A DNA stretch of 64,000 bases, taken from positions 1 through 64,000 of the forward strand of contig CAJNOL010000415.1 in NCBI GenBank assembly GCA_905250125.1, given 5' to 3'. Numbering within the stretch: the first letter of the stretch is position 1; each line of letters opens with the position of its first letter. The translations under genes and the position numbers were made by a program. Source of the DNA: Rotaria sordida (taxonomy: Eukaryota > Rotifera > Eurotatoria > Philodinida > Philodinidae). Positions 44,859 to 55,804 of this stretch are shown here, piece after piece. The notes under the pieces were generated by a model. That model had not been told where the DNA came from, did not search any database, and saw only the letters and a list, made by a program, of their open reading frames with translations.

Positions 44859-45657
44859 TTAATCCTTTGAGGACGGAATTTTTTAATAGAAGAAAAAAAC
44901 ATTTTTCAACCGTTTTGTTTTATTTTAACTTAAAGTGGCTACATAAAAATCTTATGATAATTAAAAAAAAACAATTTTTTTCATCTTTTGAACAAAATGA
45001 CAATTTGCAAGTAAAGCACTCAATACTGGATCGAAAATTTGCTTCCTTGGTGCTACAATAAGCACATATTCTTTTTCCTTTTACAGACTTTTGATGATGC
45101 TAGCTTAGACTTCTTTTCAGAAGAAGGTCTACCATGACTTATTTGTTCACTACCGGAGCAGAGAGACTTCGCCACTGACACCCTGTAGTTCAAATATGTT
45201 AACTTATCTTGAGCCAATTGATTATAACAAATGAATGAGTTGAAAATAGATGCATTCAGAAAATAAATAAACAGTTCCTTTTAGACTTGCGATCGAGATT
45301 GTAGCACGATATTCTTTGATTGAGTCGATCAACTTCATGTGAAAACTGATACTGCTTTCGGACAAACAATTGTAATACATTGATCATTTTTCAAACGATG
45401 GAAAATCGAAACAACTTCGTTGTCTTTATGATAATTTGAAGCTAAAAAAAACGTATTTGGTATCCATCGATATGAAAACTCAACAGCAAGAACAAGGGAT
45501 ATTTGAAAAGAATTTATATGAGAGAAGGAAAGTATGAGATGACAAATGTAATTGTTTATGACCTTGCATATTTAATAGTTTAATGTGAAATAAACATTTT
45601 TTTCTTTACTGAAAAATAGGTGGCCCAAAAATGAACCATCCGTCCTCAAATGGTTAA
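44859..45657. mobile_element. piggyBac relic with TTAA target sites
   Basis: Left boundary TTAA (44859-44862) followed by TCCTTTGAGGACGG. Right boundary CCGTCCTCAAATGG followed by TTAA (45654-45657). Terminal inverted repeats of about 14 bp beginning CC-TTTGAG together with TTAA duplications are diagnostic of piggyBac. On the minus strand the interior preserves a phrase like KELFIYFLNASIFNSFICY, which resembles the C-terminal part of piggyBac transposase, followed by stops. The catalytic half is deleted. Confidence 0.8.
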
Positions 45658-46067
45658 TGTGGGTTATCGAGAATTAGATTTTATCCGAAGAATTGACTTG
45701 GTGATTGTGATGAAATGAAATAGTAAAGACTCGTTGATACATGGCATTATAATATTGATAAAAACATCAGTTGATAGGTCCCCGAACGAACGTTGATTTA
45801 CTTCTAATGTATGTAGAGATACTTCAAGTTTGACATAGTAAAAAAATAACTGAAATTATGAATGTTATCATGAACTTCATGAATTTTCGTATGAAGAGAG
45901 AGAATTTATTTTTTTCAACGGTCGATGTTATCAACAAATTTTTATAATTAAGTAGTACTAGCATGTATATTCAAAGTTCCATTAAAAAAGAATGCAAATC
46001 ATACAAAATATCAAGGGATAAATAGATGACAGTTATATGGTTATTCAAAAGAAGCATATACCTTACT

Positions 46068-47947
46068 ATGGGAGAATATTCAAAGACACTTTTAATCTTC
46101 AAGAAAGTACTTGCCATCTTTCAAGAAACTCTCCATTCAAATCAATATTTCTTGGCTAGTTGCTAGAACAAGATCAGCGAATAATATTATATAATAAAAG
46201 AGTATTCGGACGCGCTGTATTAGAGCTTCGAATGGGATGGAATAGGATGGGATGAAATATTTTTTTTGAAATAACCCATGGGATGGAATGGAATGGGATG
46301 AAGGTCTAATTCCATGGGATGAGATGGGACGAATTTCTCGTCCCATGAGATTTTCTTCTTTTTTCTCGTGAAAAAAATGCAAGTTCTATTCTCTTGAAAT
46401 GTAGATTCAAAGGACATGGTAAGGGCGGTGAGTAATAGGACTTTTTAAATCCTCATTGTTGGTCTTTTACTTCAACATAAATAGTTCGTTTCTGTCTTTC
46501 TTGTAACATTTTTTATGAAAAGCTTTAAATCTTTTCACAGACGTTTAAACAGTGAAAACTAAAACTATTTCTGTGGAGTACTATCTGTTTTCAACTAGTT
46601 TATAATTTTAATACTCTCCCAGGTTAACCATTAATTATATGAATATATGGACATAGTCATCAGGAACCTATGCTTCAAATCAAATTTCGATGCATTTTTT
46701 AAAATAAGTTTCGATGTAGACAAATTTAATCGACAGATAGCAAATCCTGATGGATTCTGCTGAATTCTAGTTATGATAGGTTTCACCAAAATCTTAAAAG
46801 ATCTGAAGAAATTGACCGGATGGCACGATAATACGACAGGATATTTAACGACTTCTAGCAATCTAAGAAATTAACAAAACTTATTAAAAGTTGAGGATTC
46901 ATGGATGACGTATGTGCTGAAGAAGAAATCTTATTACTTTTTAATGCTTAGAAACATGTAACTGGAATCTCTTAAGAGCAAAGTGGATTCTGAAGTCTGA
47001 TAGAACCTAGTAAATTCAGACGAATCTCAGTTGCTTCGATGAATCCAGTATTGTATTCACTGGAGTTCATCAGGATTCTAATATTCTAGATTCGTAATAT
47101 CATCTTAAGAAAACAGTAAAACTTATGTGATGAGTATAAAAAATTCAATGTCAAATAAAAGGTACTGAACGAGAGCAGAGAGAGAGAGCCACCACAATAA
47201 CTGAACAAGAAAGTCATGATAGTCTATTAAAAGCTTGAAAATACTTTTTACTAAACGCGATCTCCCATGGGATGCCATGGGATGGAACGACTTGTGAACT
47301 CTATGGGATGGGATGAACAAATTTTTTTGCTGATCTCATGGGACAGGATGGGACACACCAGGTTGCGCCATGGGACGATTTTCTAGTCCTATCCCATCCC
47401 ATTCAGAGCTTTGCACTGTATTATCTAGAAAAAGCACTTGTAATCTATTGAAAAGCACTTGCTTCAAGTCATCACGATTTGACTATTTCATATAATAACA
47501 TGGGTAGGATGTATACGAAGATGGGCGAGTATATAAAAGCGTTCTCTTTTCATGAAAAGGCACTTGAAATCATTCAAAAAATGTCCTGTTCAAATCATCC
47601 ATGCATAGGTGTTTGCTATAACAATATTGGATAATATATACATCTCGATGGGAGATCATTCGAAAGCACTTTCATTTCTCAACAAGGGCCTAGAAATACT
47701 TGTAGAAAGTTCTCTACGAAAGCATCCTTCTTTGAATGCTTATCGCACTAACATCGGTCAAATTCATGAAAACATCAAAGACTATCCGAATACACTCTGT
47801 TCTTACGTACAAACATTTGAAATCAATCAAAAACTATTTCCTTCAAGTCTTTCCAATTTAAATAGCTTTCACGAAATTGTTGAGTCTTTCAATGTCTTGA
47901 TGAACAATTATGAAAAAGTGCTCCTGTTTGTCAACAATTTAGCATAA
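46068..47947 (+). pseudogene. TPR-repeat (kinesin-light-chain-like) gene remnant, split by an insertion
   Basis: Before the insertion: MGEYSKTLLIFKKVLAIFQ and, ending at the insertion, KEYSDALYY. After it: LYYLEKALVIY, TISYNNMGRMYTKMGEYIKA, FSFHEKALEIIQKM, CYNNIG, then a one-base frameshift near 47630, IYISMGDHSKALSFLNKGLE, YRTNIGQIHENIKDY and a short tail to the stop at 47947. These are TPRs of the kind found behind sensor or ADP-ribosyltransferase-like domains in bdelloids. Stops at 46154-46156 and near 47446 and the frameshift rule out function. The N-terminal domain is missing; a related decayed N-terminus sits at 33170-33525. Confidence 0.7.
46223..47415. mobile_element. 1.2-kb element with inverted GGGAT arrays and exact 8-bp target duplication
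   Basis: CTGTATTA at 46215-46222 is repeated exactly at 47416-47423, and both copies encode the same ALYY residues of the TPR, so the pre-insertion frame is evident. Just inside lie GAGCTTCGAATGGGATGG on the left and, reverse-complemented, AAGCTCTGAATGGGATGG on the right. GGGATGG-type repeats fill 46230-46345. They recur at 47265-47402 as a mix of forward (GGGATG) and reverse (CATCCC) units. An 8-bp duplication fits the hAT superfamily. No transposase is recognised inside. Confidence 0.75.
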
Positions 47948-50301
47948 ATTTTTTTGAACTGAAACGAACTTCATCGAAACAATTCGGACTAAGCTTCTAA
48001 TTGTTCTATCAAATTTTTGAATATTTATTTCGTTAAATAAAACAAAAGGATGCAAGCAAAAAAGAATTTTTACGTACCGAAAGTCAAAACTCTTCACCAA
48101 CGTAAAGGCATGTACAGTATTTATTCTACCAAAAAGAGAGGCCTTCGAAACTTGTTCTTTTGGGATTTCTTTTTTTACAAGATTTATTAATTTATTGACG
48201 ATTTATTAGGATTTATTAGCTGCGTGAATATTTCAGCACACTCACATTGCTGGTATGCATGCACATAGTGAGAAATTGTTTGGGATTTGTCTCAAGATAC
48301 ATATTGACTTATAGAGAAATCTCTTAAACAAATCAGTCCTGATAGCTGCTGATTTGCTCTTTACATATTCATTAGCAAGAAAATTACTAAACCATAGAAT
48401 TGTATCAACGTTCTTTTACTCATTTTAATATCTTGTATCTATCATAGTATTATCAGAAACGATTCAAACATTTTCAATAACATTCAGAAATTTTTAGATC
48501 CGGTTCTCAATTCTAAATTCTTTGATAACTACCAAATATAAGAACTTAACTATGAGACTGTTCCTTACTCATAAATTCTATTCAGACACATAGATGTGTT
48601 TTTTTTCTCTACTAAATATTATGTTTAGATTAATTTATTATTAGAAAAAAAACCAAATCAAAAAATTTTTATCTTCTCGTAAAACACGAATTCGGTCCCA
48701 TGTAAAAAAAAATAAGGAAAAAATCACATTATAATCGATTAAAATCACGCACAATCGATTAAGAATTGAATATGAATCCAGTCTTTATCGAACCAAAATA
48801 ATTGTTGGGAAAAAATCAGAACAAAAGGGAAAAAAAAATCTCTAATCTAAACCAAGAAAATCGACTTTAATGTTGTGAAAGAGGGAAGAGATCATGGATA
48901 CAAACAAATAGGATAAAATAAATTGAGACACCTACGATATGGGAAAATTGCAGAAGGAAAACCATATGCTAATTATTATTCTTGATGTCTGCAGGACATA
49001 TTTCCTCTATAATTATTCGATTGTTACATCAAATCAATTCAAATTCCTCAAGTCTGAGGACATATACTTCAATTTTGAGTATCGAAGGCGTCACATCAAA
49101 TCTACTCAAATTCCTCAATTTTTAGAGTATATAATTTAATTTTGGATATTCAGGTCATTACTCTTTTCCACAGATCTGTTGTTAGATAACTGAATAAATT
49201 TCACTTGACTACTCCATAGGATATTTTGACGTTTAAATCTCGATTCTGAATGTAATGGTATTATCACATTTATACTGATAAAATACGAAAAATAAGTCAA
49301 AAAATAGGTCGAAGATGATTATTACATTAAAAAGCATTCAGTGCAATCCCTACGGAATTAAAAATGTGAAACACGATGAAACTTGTTGTATTATAAATGA
49401 AGAGAGTGTCTGTCACAGTCTGTGATGGTATACCTCCTCGTCTTTCATGGCCTGTGACGATATATCCTGCTCCCCCTCTTGTGTCCTATGAAAATGTACT
49501 CGATGACCTTTGATCTTTGACCCTAGTTGCGACGATCTGTAATAGGGAGAGGCAAATGTCGATCCCGATCTGTGAGAGAGAGGAGGGCTGGGGATTGGGT
49601 GCAAATTTTTACCTCTAATCACTTTAACACTTCTTTCAGATCGTGTTTCATAAAAGGACTCGAAAAATAAAAAGAATACTTTGATATAACACCAATTGGC
49701 CAAAATTATATAAATCAATATGCCTTTGTGTCGAACAATAAGAATTGACTCAATGAAAAGCTTGTATGAGTTTATGATTTGATTTAACTTGCAGACTAAT
49801 ACTCTCTCGGTATACGTTTATACCCTTATTATGAGAAATAATTTTGTCTTTTATTAGTTATCAATATTAATTATGCAACATCGTTTTTTGACATATAATT
49901 CTGTCTGGAAGTAAGAGAATAACAGTGAGAATGTACATGTATCCTCAATTAGAAATATTCTTTCCATTCTGATTTTTCAATAGTTTATAAATATTTCCAT
50001 TGAAATAAAAAATATGAAATTGTTCTAAGTAGATATTAAAGTTTATCTCTTGAAACAGTTAGTTGAAATTATTTTATATATTATAATATGAATAATAAAG
50101 AGATTTTTTACATGGTCATTCACACATTAAATAATAGATCAAACAAAAAAGAGAAGAAAAAGATCATTCTATTCGCTGTATATTCATTCGTCGTCTATTT
50201 AGACAATAGAGAGAAATGCATCTTTGTTTTCATTGACGATATCGGTCAAGTGGAACACATTTTAAGTTAAAAAGACAGAATACATCTAGGTGTAGACGAC
50301 T
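47948..50301. other. Intergenic, no gene, one R1 repeat copy
   Basis: AT-rich. A tandem pair of similar segments near 49018-49130 (ATCAAATCAATTCAAATTCCTCAA and ATCAAATCTACTCAAATTCCT) is the only internal repetition apart from the R1 copy. The small ORF at 50088-50270 looks random. Confidence 0.5.
49325..49620. repeat. Dispersed repeat family R1, copy 3
   Basis: Collinear with 18361-18620 (ACGGAATTAAAA, GTCTGTGATGG, GGTGCAAATTTTTACC). This copy is longer and holds an extra GC-richer middle with several CTGTGA motifs (GTCTGTGATGG, GGCCTGTGACG, GATCTGTGAGAG). Confidence 0.6.
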
Positions 50302-52325
50302 ATGGAATATTCATACGATCAATTGAGTCATTTACCGGATGAAATTCTTATGATTATTTTTAAAAAATTGCACAATATCTCACTATTTTACTCGTTAATT
50401 GGTGTTAACAGACGATTAAATAAAATAATACATGATTCTATTTTTACCAATCGTTTGACTTTTCTAAGATTTCTGCCAGTTCCTTTGACTGAGTTCAATG
50501 ATTTACCAAGCTATTTAGCTTATTCATTACCTGATCCAATAGTTAATCGATTTTGTTTTCAAATCTTACCTAAAATTCATAATAAAATCGAATGGCTTAA
50601 TGTTGAACCATTTTCAATGAAACGTATTTTTCTTGCTACAAATTATCCCAATTTATCTGGACTTGGTTTATACAATATCCAAGTTGAACAGGCTATGCAT
50701 CTTTTTTCTAGTAAGATATTTCACTTTGATTTTTTCATTGATAAATACATTAAAGTTATATGTCAAATGAATTTTGTTTTGAATCAACTTATAATGTCAT
50801 TAATTAGATAATTATACTAATAACATTAAGAAATTTTTATTTTATTCATTTTTTTTTTCATATCAATATGAGTGAGAAGAAAACTCATCAAAGAGATTGT
50901 TTCAAATAGAACATAAATGTTGATATATATAAGGAAATACTAAAATAAAAATTTTCATATTATTTTCAATTTAAACTTTAAAACAAATGTGTGATAAAGA
51001 AAATGTAGTAATAAATTTAAAAAAAAAATCTTTTTATTGTTTAGATGAAACTCTTTTCAGTTGTACCTTGAAAAATCAAATTTTATCACTTGTTATCCAT
51101 ACGAATTCAAATGGGAACCAAATATCAAGACAAACTAACAATGCACTTTTATTTATCCATATCTTTACTACATTCACTAATTTACGAGTATTAAACTTTG
51201 ATACATCTGAAAATATGTTTGAATGTTTATCCTTCTTTGAATTATCCATAACTGTTATCTCTTCAACTCTCTTAGAATTACATGTTTATTTAAAGAATTT
51301 TAATGATTGTCTTTATTTACTTGATGGACGTTTCAATCAGCTTCGTGTACTTCATGTTAATATTGATTGTATTATCATTTCGAATTTAACAATCAATAAT
51401 AAGGTTGAACATTTTGATTAATATTTAATTTATTCAAACAAACTGATATTTGTTCTTTTTTTAGGAAAAATTACCTAATTTAAAATCCTTTTCCCTATAT
51501 TGTAATCGCTGTACAAAATTTTATGACGAATCAATTTTACCACTTTTACATCGAATGTTAAATTTAGAAAATCTCCATTTGTCTGTTAAAGTTTATGGCA
51601 ATAAAACATTTCATAATGGTAATGATTTAAAAATAAATATTATCAATCATATGCCACTATTAAACAAATTTACATTTAATATTTGTTCATTGAGTTCCTT
51701 TTATAGTAAAACTAATTTACCATCAAATGAAGATATTCAAAAGACATTTAAAGATTTTAAAGATAATCAAATTATTTCTTGTATTGATTATTTTCAAAAA
51801 CGTAAACTTAGTCGATGTCATATTTATTCATATCCATATCAATTAAAATATTATGATGATATAACAAATAATTTTTCTGGTGAATTATGTAAGTGTGTTC
51901 GTGAAGTTGGATTATATGATGAACATCCTTTCGAACATGAATTTTTTCTTCGAATTGCTCAATCATTTCCATTATTAGAAAAATTAACTGTTATTAATCA
52001 ACAACGACAAAATAATAAACGATTTAGAAAATCAAAAAATGAAAATGAAGATTTATTAATTGTTAAATATCCACATCTTATTCAACTTAATCTTAGTGAA
52101 GCTCACAAAGATTATCATGAACAATTTTTATTCGATACTAAAACATGTTTACCAAATGATGTTCGTATTCGTATCGACTATCGATTAGTAAAAAAAGTGA
52201 CACGTAATTTCAGAAGAAATACAACTCGAAGTAATTGCGCGAAATTAAGTTATATAGTGTTTCGTAACAAATTAAAATTTCCTGAACATTTAAAAGACTA
52301 TTTTCCTCATGCACATATATACTAA
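50302..52325 (+). CDS. F-box protein with degenerate leucine-rich region
   Basis: Three exons (50302-50710, 51045-51403, 51465-52325) join in phase to 542 residues. The F-box is at residues 9-50: LSHLPDEILMIIFKKL, then FYSLIGVNRRLNKII, the usual Skp1-binding helices. After it come irregular leucine-rich segments (FTNLRVLNFDT, TLLELHVYL, FNQLRVLHVNI, LPNLKSFSLYCNRC, MLNLENLHLSVKV) and a basic tail. F-box proteins recruit substrates to SCF ubiquitin ligases; the target here is unknown. The reading frame is open throughout, unlike the related relic at 28785. The second exon boundary was placed at 51045 because it restores the frame with an AG preceded by a T-rich tract. Confidence 0.85.
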
Positions 52326-54622
52326 TTATCATCATTTTATCATTTAAATAAAAAATAAATACTTATCATATTTTTACTATAGTTAGTATAAATATTTGAA
52401 CATTTGAAGATAGAAGATAATATCATATGTAGCAATTTCTTGAGCAGTGGCGAGGCGTGGACAATTTCGTAACTAATTGGCTTCCTGTTTTTACAAAATC
52501 TAATATTTTATATAAGTGAATATTTGTTAAAAAGAGACTTTCAAGATAATTAATTAACACGGATTATGTTCGCTTTCGTAGTGCTATTTCATCTGTATAT
52601 TTTTTAACTTGAAAACGGCTAATCATCTTGATAATAAAAAAGCGACACAAGTTTTTAGTCCAAATCGAAACGTCAACAATTCTTTTAAGCGAATAAATCC
52701 GAAATTGGCATGCTATCTATTTCCATACTTTCATTAATAAATCTTGTTAAAAGTCCGCAAATATTCAGTTACGCGGTAAATAAAGTTCCGATTCAGTTGA
52801 TAGGATAGTGCAATAAACAAGAATTAAGTAAATTATTTAAATGAATTGTGAGAGTCATTTATTAATTATATAATTCATCTAGTATTATTCGAAATGTTGA
52901 CTAATAGCTATTGACGAGATAAAGAGTTTGTGTACGTAATTTTATCCATCATTTATGAACATTTTCTAGCAGCCTATGTTTTCTGTTTTGCGCATGGTCG
53001 ACTTTTCTTTGCTTCTAGGCATGTTGAAAAAATAAATATTAATCGAGAGCAAACGTGCTATTTTTTTTGATCGTGTTTTCCGAGTCTTTGATTACTATAT
53101 AGAGCTTCTCTTAGAAATTCGAACCATAGTTATAAGTACCATCTGTTTTCTCGATTTTTTTTTTGCTATTTGATAAATTGTATAAAATTGCATTTGTAGC
53201 AAACGTTTCACTTTGAAACTCAAAGTCATTGTAAAGTTATAGATTAAACAATCTTTCTGCTGGACTACAAAAAGTGTATAATAGAGTATTTCTTTATGAT
53301 ATGAAGTATACGTTTACAAAGCAGTTTTGTGAGGTCATTTTATTTTTATTTTTTAGAGATTCTTTATTTGTATATGCAGCAAAATTTTGGTACTTATTCA
53401 CGCAACTGTAGCTGACGAGGGAACGTTTTCAACTGTCCGATTCCTTTTTTAGTTCGGGCCTTGCGCATAAGATAGACAGCAGTGAGGTATGAAAAATCCC
53501 AAAAGATTAAATCCGCTTAGGCCTTCTATTCAGAGTTATAGCATTTTACTGAAATTATAGGGTGTGAGTGTGGGTGTGAATGCGAAAAGAGAAGAGCCAC
53601 ACCCACACACCGACACCCTCAACAATAAAAATCGAGTTTCGGTAAAAATCATTCTCTGACAGATCCCTGAGGGGAACCCCAGGAGTACTTTCTATTGATT
53701 CTCTTATTTATGAAAATTCATTAGTAATTGACGCAGAATACTGAACTTTTTCATTTTTTTTCTTTATTGAAGATGAACTGAAAACCAGATGAATAATACA
53801 ACATGTCGTGCCTCTATTGAAGGTACATCATTTTTCGAATAACCATAGAAAAGTTTTAATGAATCTGAATAATAAGTAGTACTATAAATCATTTGTGACC
53901 TTTTTTATTTTATTATAACTTAGATATAAATTAGTAAAAGATATATGCACTCAGTTAACATCGATTGTGCGATGCTTGACAGCCGATTTGATCCACTTGT
54001 CAGTTTTACGATTGATACAGTCAACGAATCAGTTTCTTTCTGACATCGTACATTTCAATGTCATCATGCTTGTAATTTCATTAATAGTATTTCTCATCAT
54101 TCTTATTATAGTTTACATTTTGACCACAATAAGACACCAATCTTTCTATAGAGAATTCTGTGCTCACCGCTTCAGACCTTTGTTTTTTGGTCATTATTAT
54201 TAAACTTCTTATTTGAGTTATGAATTTTATAGTTTAATTATCCGATTTCGCAATAGAAATAAGAAATAAAAAAAGAATAATTTTTGTTAGTTAAGGACAT
54301 ATTTCTGCCTTTCTTCATGTTATTGAGTTCTACGCAATAGAAAACAATAGTCGCAAATTCTCTTTCTTTTTTTCTATAATGGGCAAAGAAACTTCTTGAA
54401 ATAAAACATACAAGTAAATAGAATCTAAATTTAATAATTATTTCAATGTTTTTTTTTGACGTCAATCAAACAACATTGAAATATAAAATTTTTTCGATTG
54501 AGTTGAATTATAATTATGAAAAGTTGTTCTAAATAAAGTTTATTTTCAAATCAATGTGCAATTTCATATAAAACATGTATTGCAACAAAGTACAGAAAAG
54601 AAAAGAAGAAGAAACGAACTAT
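52326..54622. other. Intergenic, no gene recognised
   Basis: AT-rich DNA between the F-box gene and IFT57, convergent in direction. It holds the small telomere-like fold-back at 53562-53625. An ORF at 53967-54203 contains one hydrophobic stretch (LVISLIVFLIILIIVYIL), but nothing else supports it as a gene. Confidence 0.5.
53562..53625. repeat. Small inverted telomere-like pair
   Basis: GGGTGTGAGTGTGGGTGTG, a spacer of about 19 bp (ATGCGAAAAGAGAAG ...), then CACACCCACACACCGACACCC. The arms are about 20 bp with the G-strand first, the same layout as at 30306 and 41296. Confidence 0.7.
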
Positions 54623-55804
54623 TTATTCAAAGTCTGGTTCATTGAGTAAATAATCAGCTTTCTCATCATTGGCTTCTTCCTTTTCACGTACTTTTGATTG
54701 CATAAGAGTATGTTCTAATACAGCTATACGAACATCAACACGAATTATATCACGATTTAATTCTTCAATAGCTTTTTTTATTTTAACTAAAGGACCTAAA
54801 TATTTTCATATAATTTGGATTTAATGAAATAAAAAACAAAAGACAAACCTCCATCTGTAACATTTTGTCCTGTTTCTTCCATTTCTTCTTTAATTTGTGC
54901 TAATTCAGCTGTAATTTGAGCTAATTGTTGAGATTTTTCTGTAATACCTGATGAACAATGACGATAATGTTGTTTAGCTTGTGCTAATAAATCTTGTTGT
55001 CGATGAAATTCATGAACATAATCATTTAATTGAGAATTAATATATTGTTCACCTATAGAATTGAAAAAAAATTCAAATAATCATCGATAGTAATTCGAAT
55101 TTTTTCTTTTTCTTACGTGTTGTTATTTTTTCTAGTGATTTAGCAATATCTGTATGAAATCTTGTTAACATTTGTTCAGCATCTTTAAGTGAATTTGCAA
55201 TTTGTGATTTATATGTTAAACTTTGTTCTTGTCGTGCACGCCAATCTTTATTTTCTGCTTTAAATGTTACTTTAAGTTGTGGTAAAATACGTTCAACTTC
55301 TAATTTCCATTCTGTTGCATCTGTTGTTGATTTCATAATTAATTCCGGACGAATTTCAGGTTCAGATATTGCAGCAGCACCAACTGAACTTGATTTTAAA
55401 CCTAATTTTGTTAATGTTGCCATATTAATAACAGCTTCATCTTCTTCATATTCATCAGCATCAGTATCCTAAAATGACAAAAAAAATTTTATCTTATATC
55501 ATTATATGATTTTTTTCATAATACTCTATTAAACATTTCTTCATCAATTTTATTAACATCTATTTCATTATCATCATCTTTAAGACCGGAATCATCAGCA
55601 TCAGGTAATTCATCAGGTTTCTCGGGTCTCAAAAAAAAAATAAAATAAACATATGATGATTCTATTATTCATATATATAACTTACAATCGCCAATTAAAA
55701 CCATTTTTTTTAAGTGCATCATCAGCAAGTCGATTGAGAATATAAACAACAGGTTCACCCGAACCAGAACGAAATTTACTTGCACTAACACTTATATCAT
55801 GACC
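54623..55804 (-). CDS. IFT57: Intraflagellar transport protein IFT57, N-terminal exons not found
   Basis: Exons 55804-55686, 55627-55525, 55468-55117, 55052-54849 and 54795-54623 give 316 codons plus stop in one phase. Matches to IFT57 (HIPPI), a component of IFT complex B in cilia: SGSGEPVVYILNRLADDALK, DVNKIDEEMF, STTDATEWKLEVERILPQLK, SLEKITTREQYINSQL and, near the end, GGPLVKIKKAIEEL ... VRIAVLEHTLMQSK. The middle and C-terminal coiled coils are complete. The first visible exon begins GHDISVSASKF in phase 0 behind a normal acceptor. The N-terminal calponin-homology-like part (normally >100 residues) is missing from the 3.1 kb before the next gene. Either a very large intron continues past that gene, or this copy is 5'-truncated. 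The donor at 55524 (GTATTA) is weak. Confidence 0.88.

Noticed and set aside
53967..54203. Possible membrane protein ORF (78 codons)
   Set aside because: One hydrophobic stretch in AT-rich DNA is expected by chance; no supporting splice sites or homology.
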